This document shows positions 46,651 through 58,573 of a DNA stretch of 64,000 bases, piece after piece. Numbering within the stretch: the first letter of the stretch is position 1; every line of letters begins with the position of its first letter. Made by a program: the position numbers and the translations under genes. The notes below the pieces were generated by a model. That model had not been told where the DNA came from and ran no database searches. It saw nothing but the letters and a program-made list of their open reading frames with translations. Source of the DNA: Sistotremastrum niveocremeum HHB9708 (taxonomy: Eukaryota; Basidiomycota; Agaricomycetes; Sistotremastrales; Sistotremastraceae); the NCBI GenBank assembly GCA_001630475.1, contig KV419411.1, positions 124,001 through 188,000 on the forward strand. The letters run 5' to 3'.

Positions 46651-47148
46651 ATGCCCTCCGCCAACCCAGATCCTCATCGCCGCGACATCGAACGTAAATC
46701 GAGAGACAAACGAAGCGACGCGTTGGAGCTCGTCATTCAGAGCCTGATAGACCGCGGTGTCCTCAACCCTGACCATCGTATCATTCAGGCCGATGTTCTA
46801 CTTATTGCCGACGAGACCTTGAGGTTCGTTTTTATTCGAAGGTTATATTCAAAAGGCTAATGATGATATCCACGTGTAGGACTGATGCCCAAACTATTAA
46901 GTATACCGTCAATTATTGTTATGCTTCTCTTTCGTTGATATGCAACTCGTGACTCTAGCGATCTGTCGAATGAACTTGAGAAAAGTCGAGCGGAAATTCG
47001 CCGCTTGACAGGAGTCGTCATGAAGATCCAGCAGGATATGATCGCTTACTCTGCTCCTCCGATCGCTCGCAGTAAGTGCCGCTGCAACGGTGTAGTCCAT
47101 TCTGGGACTCTGAATGCGTGTTTCCAGGATGATGATCGGGCAGGTTGA
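46651..47148 (+). CDS. bHLH-like small protein, copy 1 (gene model uncertain)
   Basis: The first exon (46651 to about 46823) reads DPHRRDIERKSRDKRSDALE, then HRIIQADVLLIADETLR, the basic region plus helix 1 and the start of helix 2 of a bHLH domain. A GT..GTGTAG intron continues into TDAQTIKYTV. A coiled-coil exon (about 46960-47148: DLSNELEKSRAEIRRLTGVV) ends with a stop. This parallels the neighbour at 48685, but the second intron does not keep frame with any canonical donor I can find. The copy may therefore be decayed or spliced differently. Confidence 0.5.
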
Positions 47149-48684
47149 CGATAAACGGGGCTCCAACCCCGTTTCCTGACACGCGTTCAATCGCCATACA
47201 AGGTTTCAGGCTTGATCGATATCGTTTAATGACATAATTCTGTGCCACTGCTATTGCCGATCCTGATTTTTCACCAACTCCGAGTCGCAACTGCCGCCTC
47301 GGTTAGCACACTTCAAGGGAGCGGATCCTAGATTCGTCGAAACTCTCTATCGTCAGACTCCTCTTGCAGGAGATCCGGGGGCAGAGTGGGTTGATGAAGT
47401 TGTGTTCCTAGCCGTGCTTGAGTAAGGTCCGCAGCCATCATCTACTCGTACACCGTTCCCACACTTGCCTTCAAACGTAACGGAAGTCTAGATCTTTCGT
47501 CCCTTCTTCAATTGAGATGGTTGGTCCTCGAGTCTACGGGCTGGGGGGCTGCATCATCTCAGTGTGCAGGGAGCGGGCACTGCTGATTGACGACCGAAGT
47601 AAAAATAAGCGCTCGTTTTGAAAAACTTCCAAAATAAGCCGGTGATGGCTATCGATGTGAGTGGCTTCGAAAGAGCGCCTTTATATGGGTCTAAGAAGCT
47701 AGAGGAACTCTGCAACCAGATTGCAAATGTCGCTCACCTACGAATTTCTTCCAGAATCTCCTGGGTCCTCGTGACTCGAGAGGCCAATCATTGCCGCTCC
47801 GCTAATGATTGAGATGCAGGCAGGGATGCATTGTGACTGAATCAACCATTTCAGCCTGAAGCGTGGCTCCGCTCAAGCCCTCAATTTTGGATCAACTAGA
47901 TACAACTTTTCAATGACGGGGTTGCGAACAGAGTTGCCTGGATGCGGCTCGGCAATATCGGTGTCGGAGAATGAATATTATCTTCATCAATCCCGGCCTT
48001 GATCCCGACCACCTTCTACGCATGCACTTTTTGTCTTCTGGACCTTGACGTGGCAGATAGGAGTCGTGATCGCGGCGCCACAAAGTTTCCGCAACTCCCA
48101 CCCTCAACGTCTTCGCTTGTTTCTCTTCAAATTGAAAAGCGTCTGGCGTTGGTTCGAGTCAAGACTGTCAAGCCCAATCTCTCTTGCTGCCTTCGTGGCA
48201 CAAGCCGACGCATCTTCTCGCCATCCTACGCGCACTTCGGCCTACCCTTCTACCGTGGAAGATGATGACAAATTCTTGCAGATTGGACCAACTACTTTAG
48301 TCCCTGTGCCAAAAATCCAGCTGATTGCTCGTTCCTTTCATTTCCCAATGACAGCAGCTTCCATCCCCCACCAAACCTGCTTATTCGCATCCAGTCTTAG
48401 TGTAATAGGGAACCTTAAGCCTGCCGATCCTACCTTCAGCGACTACGATGATTGTGCGGAAATGAGCGCCGCACTCCCCCCTGAGGTGCATCAACCCTCA
48501 TTGCCGCGTGCCGGACTTCGCCCTTGTCAACACCGGTATCTTCCCTTTAGTTCTGGATCTCGCGATGAATTGCTGTTCAGATCATATAAATAGTAGACAT
48601 GCAGCGAAGAGTTATCCGATCCGACTCCCTCTACCACATCCATCGCGGCCGTCACCTTATCGTCAGCATCACTCACTCTCAGTA
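47149..48684. other. Intergenic, 1.5 kb
   Basis: A long plus frame (48045-48593) has no domain and overlaps the likely promoter of the second bHLH gene; not called. Confidence 0.45.
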
Positions 48685-49200
48685 ATGGAAGGCCCAAATT
48701 TCGAAGACGAACATCGCAGAGAAATCGAACGCAGAGCGAGGGATAGAAGAGCTCGCGCGTGGGACCTCCTTGTCGAACACCTCCGGTGGCGCAATCTGCT
48801 CAACGCTCATGGGCATCGTACCAGCCAAGCCGACATCCTCATCCTCGCTGCAGATACTATGAGGTATGCGATCTCTTCTCGAGTAGTTGATGACTGGCTA
48901 ATTTATGACTCCCTTATTAGCGGGGATATGAGGACAATCGAGTACGTCAAGTTCGTTGTACTAGTGTTGGACTCCGTCATTGATTTGTGGACATCACGTT
49001 TGTATAGATCTCTCAGAGCACAGCTAATGGAGTGTCACAACGAGGTTCATCGCCTGAACAACATGGTGATGGAAATCGAGCAGCGGACTGTCGCGAACCG
49101 CCGAGCTCAACGAGCTCAGGCTCAGGCTCTTGTGAGTATGCAGACCAATAGAATTCTGTCGCTTCCTGACGTTTCCAAGTACTACCAACAAAGCTTTTGA
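48685..49200 (+). CDS. bHLH-type transcription factor, copy 2
   Basis: Three exons (48685-48863, 48933-48950, 49008-49200) give 129 aa. The basic region is EDEHRREIERRARDRR (H10, E14, R17/R18 spacing as in E-box binders). Helix 1 is AWDLLVEHLRW, a loop follows, and helix 2 begins QADILILAADTMR and continues after splicing as TIEYVKSLRAQL. A leucine/hydrophobic coiled coil follows (HRLNNMVMEIEQRTV). The tiny 18-nt middle exon is inferred from the helix continuity. Small bHLH proteins bind CACGTG-like sites as dimers (family knowledge). A CACGTG site is present at 14532. The upstream in-frame extension to 48508 lacks domain support. Confidence 0.7.
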   Translation: MEGPNFEDEHRREIERRARDRRARAWDLLVEHLRWRNLLNAHGHRTSQADILILAADTMRYAISSRVVDDWLIYDSLISGDMRTIEYVKFVVLVLDSVIDLWTSRLYRSLRAQLMECHNEVHRLNNMVMEIEQRTVANRRAQRAQAQALVSMQTNRILSLPDVSKYYQQSF

Positions 49201-49411
49201 CATCACGCCGAAGCGAGCACATCGCAGCGGGAAAGCTCGCCAGCGACCTCAGTCCATGTCAAACTTCCAGCTTCCCTCACTATGCCCTTGTAGTATAAAC
49301 GCCTTCCAATGTCTCTGCGAATCGACCTCGATACATCGAAGACTCTGGATCGTTTAGCTCCCTGTTCACGCTACCCCAGATCATCTGACACTCTCCGTCG
49401 TCGACTTCACC

Positions 49412-51652
49412 TCAGGGGGTGGAGAGTGTCGGTGAACTCGCATCCACAGTCCAGTCTCGCGCGACCTCTGTCATGGTGTCGATATCGTCTTCTTTGCGAG
49501 ACCCTTTCTCATTCTCAATCGCGCGATCGAGCTCGGATGGAGTCCGAACTTTTACTTCGTCGTCTGCAGAGATGGTTGGTTCTCGAGCGTCATAGCTGGG
49601 GAACCACATACCATCCTGTCCTCTCAGAATTCGGCGACGCTCGCGATGAACCAACACCCGAGCACTTAGGTAACAACAAGCGCCAGCCATGGAACAAATC
49701 TGAGCCGCGGAGCTCACGTGAGTGAAAGCTTACGCGGCTCAATCCCGAATGATTTTGTGAAGTAGGACGTACCCCTGAAAATAAGATAGGCGGTGTCCAA
49801 TTGAAGTTACTCCCAAGCAACGCTCCGCTGATTGGAGGACCTAATTTCATATTACCTGTAGGGACCATCTTCATCTGAAGGGGGTATATAATTACCTCCG
49901 AGGTACGCAATCGCTGCTCGATTTGTTCATATTGACACTGTGCAGACATCAAGAAGTACGATACCTATGAAAGATGTGGAAACCCCTACTCGAGCGCTGA
50001 GAATGATCGTCTGAGAATCGGCTGAGATAGCGAAGTGAAAGAACTTGAACTGACCCGACTTCCGAATCGTGCTTTGCGAGGCTGGCGAGTACCGGAGTAC
50101 ATAATGTGAAGACTGATTATTCGATGTTAGAGGAACGTTCACCGGGCCGGTAGCTACCGTAGACCCGCTCACAAGTTCCTGAGAAGAATCCGTAGAGGGC
50201 ACCGGCGATGGCAACACCGGCCACAGTCTTGACACCGAGGAAAGCGAAGACCGAAATACTAAGAACGAAAATTCCTGGAAGGATTATGTTGAAGGAACCA
50301 AATCGATCCGCAAAGAAAGGGGGGACCAGTCTTCCAACGACGCTTGCACCATTGACAATAGAGAGCTGGCTCTTCATTTCAGCTCGCCGAAAAGGATAGA
50401 TGAGTTTGACTGACGGAGTAGAAAGAGAACGTAGAAGGGAGACCCTTGCTTGTAGAAAGCAACTGTATGTAAATGACTGAAGAGAAATCCGTCAAGTGCC
50501 TAAGTTTCGAGGTCTGGAACTATCGCACCTGGGAATGCGATGCCGATTCCTAACAAGATCTGCCTGTTATATCGTCAACACAACTCTGCACTTGGTAGAT
50601 GCCGGAACACGGACCCTACGGTGATCAAAACGTAGGGGGCCTCTCGAAAGAACGATAGAATGACAGCTCTCTTTTTGTAAGGAGGGAGTTCGGTACGCTT
50701 CATGTTTGAACCCGAAGGCATGGTCATGAGGAAATTGGCTACGATTAGCAGTGCGGTATTCATGCTCGCCGTGATGCGGGTGGCATTTGGGAAACCGATT
50801 GAAGAATTAAGAAGCTGATTAATCATAATGGTCTGTACAAGACCGCTGATGCCAGATCCCGAACAGACAATGCCCATTGCTAGCGCGCGACGTCTGCGGA
50901 AGTGAGCTCCTGCAGCAGCCATCGATGGGGCCCAAGTTAGACCCATAGCAAGGCCCATTCCGACTCCTTGAGAAAGGAATATCTAGTAATATGTCGTTAT
51001 GACATCAACTCTCGGCCATCGGAATTTACTGACTTGATAATAATGGTTCTCTTTTGCTAAGGAAAGCATGAAGCTGGATAATGCATACAACAAAGTCGAA
51101 GCAATCATCAGGTGTCGGCTATTGAAGTCAGTATGGAGGATGGGAGAGAAACGGGAGAATGTTAAGAACGTACAAATATCCTTTGTCCATTAGAGGACCG
51201 GATAAAATCCCCAGAGCAAGAAGCAACGTCCATTGCGCGCTTCCAATCCAACTGAAATGATGTACATCAAATTTAGACTTGCGGAAGACTTCATATAATG
51301 AGACCATGCCTGATGACGGAACTGGACTCATCCGGGAGATAGCGTCGCTTATAGAAATCTTCATACACTCCGAAGCCATTGAAGCTCCTACACATACGAT
51401 CAATCGACAGTGATCATACGCCTTCAGTAATTATACACACCCGATTCCGACGAATTGTACAAGGAACCTAGAGCATAATATTTTCAGTCGTGATCTCCTG
51501 CCAGCACAACAAGCGCAAGAACAAGGAACATACCCTCCGGCAACAGTCATCCAAGCCCGCGTTCGCGTGTCAGAGTATTCTGAGTCATGCTTAACTCCAG
51601 TCGAAGACGAAGAGCTGGAGAGATCTCCTTGAGGGGCCTTCGCACTCGCCAT
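49412..51652 (-). CDS. MFS transporter, monocarboxylate type (MCT-2)
   Basis: Multi-exon paralogue of MCT-1. It starts at 51652 (MASAKAPQGDLSSSS), and the first exon ends at 51534 with RTRAWMTVAGG. Later exons carry GFGVYEDFYKRRYLPDESSS, FLSQGVGMGLAMG, RRRALAMGIVCSGSGISG, IYIQLLSTSKGLPSTFSFYS, ASVVGRLVPPFFADRFG, LASLAKHDSEVG and LGPPISGALLGSNFNW. A long hydrophilic C-terminus follows (about 80 aa, DAREPTISADDEVK) and ends at 49412. One intron has a GC donor (exon end 51310, AG|GCATGG), required to restore SSSVISWIGS as in the other copies. The last intron near 49620 is a multiple of three and optional. Substrate unknown; likely an exporter or permease. Confidence 0.86.
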
Positions 51653-52176
51653 CTGAGGTCAACGGGGGAAGAGAGGCAATGATGCAGTCGAGCAGTTCTG
51701 TCGGTCTCAACTTAAGTAGTCGCACGGCATCCTAACGGCATCTTGTCCCTAGCTCGCAATGGCTCAGGTCTCCTCAGTCGTGCACCTTGCTCGAAGGGGT
51801 TATAATATTTGGCTTATCCGTAACTAGCACCGGAGATCTTCAAAAGGAGCCGAGCCCATAGAGTTCCGTGCCTTAAAGAGTAAAAATGTAGAAGAAAAAA
51901 ACAAGTTCAAGCACAGGGAGCGATACCGAGAGTACAAGAATGGTCTCAGTGAAAAGCAAAGTCGAACAAGGAGCTAATGATTTATCGAAGATATCCGGGG
52001 CAGGAGCTATTCCGAATTCGGGTCCGTGTTCACGGAGCCTGCTGACGGTTTGTTGATGACTCTCGATAGGAAAATACTATGAAGCGAAGAAAAGAGTCAT
52101 TGACTGCGACCTAACGTCCAGGAGGCGCAGTATGTGCTAATGGAAATAGAACAGATAAAGATATCGAGAGAGTGCG
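51653..52176. other. Spacer between MCT-2 and MCT-3
   Basis: Promoter of MCT-2 and 3' end of MCT-3; nothing else seen. Confidence 0.5.
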
Positions 52177-54246
52177 TCAATTCTGTCCAGAGATAGTGCT
52201 CGAGTTTTCGTCCTTCCGAAAATGCGATATCTCCGAGGAGGCCGAGGACGCCGTCGCCGCAGAGACTTCGGTGGTGTGGTAGTATTTTGCCACCACCAGG
52301 CAAATACAACCGAGCATGATGCATGCCTGGACGACAACGGATACATTAGCCCGGGCCGGGAATATCGCAAGTTGCTTACACCGCTAAATATAATAGGCTT
52401 TGACCAGGTATATTCATTTCCCAGGAGTACGCCGTTTATTGGAGGCCCTGACAGGTACCGATAAGCAAGGTGTGCACGCTAATTCACTAAGGCACAGCAC
52501 CTGCAAGACACGAGATCGCTAACGTATCCGAGGACTTAGTGAAATCAACGATAGAATAAACGGAGACTGCTTACCGGCGAATGTGATGGCGATACCCATT
52601 CGAGCACTAGAAACGCCGTCTGAGTATCGATATAGTCATGTCTCCAGGATAACATACCCAATCTCTCCTTCACTCTTCGACATGCTCGACATAGTCGGGG
52701 CGAGCAACGCAGAGTCTATATGACGTCATCAGTTACTATTCATCATGTCGAGTCGATAGGCTTACAAGCACCGGAGAAGAATCCAAAGACAGCTGCTACG
52801 ATAGCATCGCCAGCGATAGAAGATACTGCTAAGAAGGCGAACATGCTAACTCCTACAGAGAAGCAGATCGGAATGAGGACGAGAAGAGGATCATGATGAT
52901 CTGCGATAACGGGGAGGAGAACACGTCCCAGGACGCTTGACGCGTTGAGGATCGCTAGCTGTGAGAGATATTAGTGAGATTGGTAATGAACATGGTGATT
53001 GTGCCTTACCGAATAGAAAGAGAACGTCCTTGGGAATCCTTTATTGAATGAGAAGAGTTGTATGTAGACGGCTATCGAGGGTTGAGCATGACAAAGTATG
53101 GTAAATTGGTTGGACTGGCCTGGGAAGAAGAGGCCGAGATTAATGACTACGCCCCTAATATGTAGACGTTAGACCAAGAAGCTGCCCGCTGGGAAGAAAC
53201 GAACCCAGCAATGACGATCATATAGCCAGCTTCTCGAAAGAAGGACAGAACATTGAGGCACGACTTGTTCCGCCTCTCCTCCTCCGGCTTGACCATCCGA
53301 GGACGACACTTGATGGTGAAGCACGCGATAATCAGCATGCAAGCATTAAGCGACGCATTAGCGCGAATGGCGCTTTGAAAGCCCAGGGATTCAAAAAGGT
53401 AATTGAGCATGATTGTTTGAAAGATAGCCCCTATCGCCGCTCCGCCAGCGACAATACCCATCGCGAACGAGCGCCGACGGCGGAAATGGTGACTGATCAC
53501 ACTAAATGAGGGGCTGTATATGAGACCCATAGCAAGGCCCATTCCTAGACCTTGGGAAAGGAACAACTGGAGGGAATAAGAACTATATGTGCACAGCTCC
53601 TTATATGGCTTACCTGGTAGAATTGATGGGGTTTCGCCAATGAGAGTATGAAATTGCATAGGATATAAAGCAGGGTCGACGTGTACATTTGGAACTTACT
53701 ACATTGAAAGCTACGTCAGAAGCGATACAAGCAGAGAAGGTCGGTACGTACAAACGGCCCTGGTCGAACAGCACACCTGCTACAATACCCAAGCCGAACA
53801 GCAACGAAAGCTGAGTACTTCCAATCCAGCTGTTTCAATCAGGATATTTAGTCGAGGACCGCAAGTAGAAGCTTGAATAAGGACCTTATAAGAGAGCTGG
53901 ATTCCTCGCTGAGGTATACTCGCTTGTAATAATCTTCGTACACGCCAAAAGCGTTCACATGGCTGCGTGAAAGGTCAGGGGGCTCCTTGCGTTGCACATT
54001 TGGATTGACTGACCCCATAGTTGCAGCTTGGATGAGAAAGCTGACCGAAAGATCAGTCAAAGCCTCCAGACATCAGTCGAAAACGCACCCTCCGAATACA
54101 GTCATCCAGCCGTCCAGACCACCATCGTCTCCCTCTCCAATTACACTGCATTGTTCCACTTCGGATATCGTCGTGCCCAATTTATCCGATCTTGAAGATA
54201 TAGACCATCGTCCGTCGTTAAATGTGTGCGGTTCCGAGATGGACAT
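52177..54246 (-). CDS. MFS transporter, monocarboxylate type (MCT-3)
   Basis: Third MCT paralogue, tandem with MCT-2. The start MSISEPHTFNDGRW at 54246 was chosen because it leads directly into the acidic tail and GGLDGWMTVFGG. Conserved segments follow in order: FGVYEDYYKRVYLSEESSS, GSTQLSLLFGLGIVAG, FLSQGLGMGLAMGLIYSPS, RRSFAMGIVAGGAAIGA, NASSVLGRVLLPVIAD and GPPINGVLLGNEYTW. A Ser-rich tail ends at 52177 (stop TGA). One intron near 53110 appears to use a GC donor (CCCAG|GCCAGT), which gives LFFPAVYIQLFSFNKG as expected from the paralogues. The intron before the GPPING exon is unusually long (about 120 nt). Confidence 0.86.
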
Positions 54247-55913
54247 TGAAATGGGAGTGTAGGACCTTCTGTGACGGCCGCGAAGAAAGACAGACAGCGA
54301 AGAGGGCATGTCACCCATGTACAGGAATTATTTATGTTCCAGATTATTGCCTCCATGAGTCCCGCCAACAACCAGCCGCGACTGTCGGAGCGGGTGCTAA
54401 AGCTGTGTGTTGCCGCACTTTGCTGCGCTGTATCCAACGGAGTCACGAAGACGCATGATAGCACCATGGCTCAACCACGAAGGTCGGAAGCTCTTGATAT
54501 AATTCTCGATATAACATCCTTTCAAGCATGTAAGAGAGCGAGCTTGTCTAGGGGAAGCTAATCGCAGTGCTGAGCTGAGTTTGAATGTTGAGCCTGTGTA
54601 CTTTCAAAATTTTCGGCCTGCATACCTTCACTTCACGAGCAGCTTTCAGAAGCGCGCACCATCATGCTCACATCAATTTGCATCGCAACGAGAGTCTCGA
54701 ATTTCTCGGGCCCGTAATGACTCTACACCAATATTTCGCTCCCGCATCGGACATTGCTTTCCTACCGTCGGCCCATTCCCAAATCATTCCTAGCTCAGAC
54801 TCATATTTTCTGTCTGGGAGCGCTCTCGGCATTAACGATGTACGAGGAGTCATTACCTAGCCAGGGGCACACAATATCCCATCCCGTATTTCACCAAGGA
54901 TGCCGTTCCTTTCACCGTCACGTCACAAATCGAAATTCGGCGGATCGGTGGACGTGTATTCTTCTTGGAAATCATATGAGCCCCTTTGAAGAACGGTGCT
55001 ACGCGTCAAACAAGATATACGTTGCCATGGTCGTGGTCACACATTGCTTTGGGCTCCATCGTCTACAGTGAAATATCGGAGAAGTAAATTGCGTCGTCGG
55101 GCTCGATGACCGAACCAGTGTCTAAATCCCCATCCCTGAAACTGAGGTCCAAGGACTCCTTATCCTGCATCGCGAGAGTGGAACGCGCATTGAGATACAT
55201 TCCAGGAACCATCACTCAAGATTCTCAGTTATCATCGGTCGAGACAAGCCGAAGTCATGCCACAGAATCTGTGCGCTCCTTCGAGAAGATATGCAAGAGC
55301 GCTTTCGCAGCTAAGGTCCCGCCTATGTAACTCAAACGTTCAGCGTCGGGGGAGCTGTCACCGCAACGACCAACTACATTTAGAGCCGGAACACGATCCG
55401 ACGGCGCTTATCCAACAATGGGTCGCTCTCTTCGCACCCCTTCGAATGTTGAGCTGAGCTATGTAGCGATTAACTTGCAGGTGATCCTTGAGGAGTGACA
55501 GCTGAGCGCTACGGATGTTATCTCGCGCCTCTCGACTCCCCGTGCCTGCTGTGCGCTGGCGGGTAGAGGTTTCAGCTCCTGAGTCCATGGGGACGGACCA
55601 GAGCGAGTCCTTGGGCATCTAAAAATCAGAAACCCGTAAAGTCTTCCCAATTCGAAGTGCAACTCTGGCTCAGGGTCAGTTGGAAAGCCCATCTGTCAAT
55701 TGATTTGCTCCGAAACTACAATATCTGGCCGCGAATAACCGTGAATCTGCAAATCTATCCCTGTTGTGGGATTGTGGCGTCTGATTCCTGACAATAAGCA
55801 GACTAATTCTTCATTGCAGGGTCATCTGGGGATGATGGTACTCCCGTCATCGTCCGTTTTTTGTATAAAGAACGATAGGACTTGAAGTTTATGAGACCAC
55901 ACCTCACAACTCA
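54247..55913. other. Divergent intergenic region MCT-3 / TPS-3
   Basis: 1.67 kb between divergently transcribed MCT-3 and TPS-3. Open frames at 54271-55071 have no support from splicing or domains. Confidence 0.5.
55864..55869 (+). promoter_or_regulatory. TATA box of TPS-3
   Basis: TATAAA preceded by a T-run, 45 bases before the ATG at 55914. Confidence 0.42.
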
Positions 55914-57132
55914 ATGTCCTCCCTCCCTGCTAGAACATTCGTCCTTCCTGAAATGCTCAACGAGTGGCCATGGCCCAGAGTCCTGAACCCACACGCTGAC
56001 GATGCAGGTCCTGCGTCTGCGGCCTGGCTCGAACAATTCAAGCCAGAGAGCCTTGCTGTACAGAAGGTTTTCGCAGGTGGTAACTCAGGTGAGAATTTAG
56101 CGCGGCGTGTTCGTCGTGATCTTAAAATTCCGCAATAGAGGGCCTCTTGTCGTCGTTAGCATATCCAACAGTGGACAACCGTAAGCCTTTCTATTTTAAT
56201 TGAAAGTCGAGGTTGACCTTCTCTTATCAGAAACGCTTCGGGTGGCTTGTGACCTCATGAGCACTCTTTTCGTTATCGATGACTATACCGATCCCGAGAA
56301 ATCAACCGACGTTCAAGCCGTAGTTGATAGGATAAAGGATGTATTCCGTGATTCAGTCACCGTCAGAGACGGGGATGTGGTTTCAGAAATCACTCGACAG
56401 TGAGTCGCCACAACTCAAATATATAAAATAGCACTGATTCCCCTTCAGATGTTGGCTGAGAGCCAAGGAAATTTCCACCCCAGCTCAACAGGAAAGGTTC
56501 ATCGAACAATTCTGTGATTACCTCGATGCTGTGGTCCTTGAAGCCCACGATCGCGACGATGACAATGTGCGAGACTTCGAAGAATATCTCGCCGTACGCA
56601 GAGATACCGGTGCCGTTAGACCGTCCATTTGGATCGCGGAATGTGCCGCCGGCGTTCCGGAACATATTCTGAATCATGAAACTCTATTGACGTTGACCAC
56701 TTGTGCCGTGGATCTTATTATTATTTCCAATGTAAGAATTAATTTCTCTTCGCATTTCCTAAGCTAATCCTTTTCTTGTAGGACATGTTCTCATATAACA
56801 AGGAACAAGCTCGCGGAAGCCTGCATAACATCGTCGCCATTGCGATGAAGAGGATGAATCTATCTCTCCAAGAAGCTATGGATTGGACTTCGGCTCGCCA
56901 TGATGCCGTAGTCGACAAGTTCCTGTCCACCCTGAACGAAGTGCCGTCATGGGGGGAGGAAATGGATGCCCGAGTCGCCAACTTAATTGATGGTTTAGGG
57001 TATTGGGTCCGAGCTAACGAAGCTTGGAGCTTCGAGTGTCCGCGATATTTTGGAAAGGATGGTCCTGAAATAAAGCGGACCAGATTGGTGGAGCTAATTT
57101 CAGCTGAGAGTGGTGCGAGGAACGGAGCGTGA
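55914..57132 (+). CDS. Sesquiterpene synthase TPS-3 (class I)
   Basis: Five exons (55914-56088, 56139-56180, 56231-56399, 56449-56731, 56782-57132) give 339 aa. N-terminal LPEMLNEWPWPRVLNPH, metal motif DDYTD (89-93), NSE motif NDMFSYNKE (223-231) and ECPRYFG with the Arg-Tyr pair are all intact. It is the copy closest to a textbook enzyme, and the sister of TPS-1 by exon sizes and by shared stretches such as AWLEQFKPES and the LHN..AIAMKR..LSLQEAMDWTS region. It likely acts in the cytosol on farnesyl diphosphate. MCT-3 is its divergent neighbour and an AA9 gene follows convergently. Confidence 0.94.
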
Positions 57133-57499
57133 GTCGGCCATATTCGGTATGTAATATGCATCACAAAGTTAGTCAAACAAGCCTCGGAGATCTCCTCTAT
57201 CAATGTTTGTTTTCAATATATTGCAACACATACGACGGTTTTCGCTGGAAGACTCGTCGTCAAAGACCTTGCTCGAAAGACTTTTTGTTGACGGCCTCAG
57301 TAACTAAATAAAGCTGATGGCTCTCAGCGCTAAGCCTTTAGCAACGGCCATGGACACCCGGCTACTAGTAAGGTACCGGCACTGCCAGTAATGATGTGCG
57401 TAAACTCAGGAGTGTTGCATTGATTTCGATCATAGTACAAATTACAAAAGAGGAAAAGAGTTGTGTCATGTGAGATTCAGAATCCGGATGCGAGCACCC

Positions 57500-58573
57500 T
57501 TACTCTCCAGTCCACACAGGCTAGAACGCAATAGTCAGTGACTTGTGGGATACAGCATTATTGTTCCGACTCACGGGACCGGGCTGAGTGTAGTTGGCGG
57601 GGATGGGATAGTTGATGTTGATGAGAATGCCCGGTTCCTTGTCGAGAATATCAGTCGAGTCCCAGACGAAAACGAACAGCTATAGGCGCTTACATAACCA
57701 GTATAGACGCCGGGAATGGCGACGAGAGGCCCGGGTGTGCCGCTTCCGCCGTTAGTGACTTCAACTTGGCCACAACTGATGTAGAACTGGGCTCCGCCGT
57801 AGCTTTGAGCGACGTGGAGGGCAATCGCTTCGATGCGGACGAGATATCTAGAGTGCCAAATGGTCAAAGATTGTGCTGAGTCCGAGAGGCAGATGTACGA
57901 CTTACTGTCCAGAGGGAAGAGCTGTGGGGAGAGGGAAGGAGACGCCGGGAAGATCTGTGAAAGATGTGAGATATGGTAAAGAAATGTCGCGTACAACACG
58001 TACTCTGAGCAGGCCAAGAAATCGATTCTCCTCCGTTCGTAACAGCGGAGATTTGGTAAACCTTGAACCAAACATCGCCATCTCCAGCCCAGCTAGAGAC
58101 ATCGGTCCCGTCTGGAGCTTTCGCCATGTAAATGTTTACGACCTTATAAGATTCGACTTGAATATCGAATGACGTATGTATCGGAGATATCACGTACACC
58201 AGGATGATAGATGGTTCCGTCGCTCTGCAGACCGATAGTAGAACCGGCCGGAACAGAAACGTAGGTTTGTGCAGTAGGGTTGGTTGCCGAGTCATAGCAT
58301 CTCAAGTCAATGCTCGTGACATCGGTGACCTAGCAAGATAGCTGAGTTAAGGCGAATAAGCATGTTCGGAAGTCCTACCGGAGCCTGAGTGTTGAAGTTG
58401 TTCGTCTCACGAACGTATTCCCAGTCGGAAGTGATGGTGGACCCCACGATAAGGGAAGGGAAGGTGTCTGAATAGCATTTAGCAATATGCGATGAGTGTT
58501 TCAAAAGCAACTCACAATGTGCCGCCGCTTGAGCGATGACAGACGAGACAATCAATGAGATGAAGGACTTCAT
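57500..58573 (-). CDS. AA9 lytic polysaccharide monooxygenase (no CBM)
   Basis: Eight exons (58573-58516, 58467-58379, 58329-58198, 58142-58004, 57954-57906, 57847-57694, 57637-57575, 57520-57500) give 234 aa. An 18-residue signal peptide ([18 protein letters not shown]) is followed directly by His19, the copper-brace N-terminal His of the mature enzyme. The second copper His is in GTIYHPG (H91). The family signature [13 protein letters not shown] and [14 protein letters not shown] supplies the axial Tyr (Y178). The C-terminus [19 protein letters not shown] is typical. AA9 enzymes oxidatively cleave cellulose or related glucans outside the cell. There is no CBM1; a separate CBM1-only peptide lies at 3662. 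The exon coding the last six residues is only 21 nt. Confidence 0.93.

Noticed and set aside
48045-48593. 182-aa plus open frame
   Set aside because: No domain, no splice context, and it overlaps the region before the bHLH gene start.
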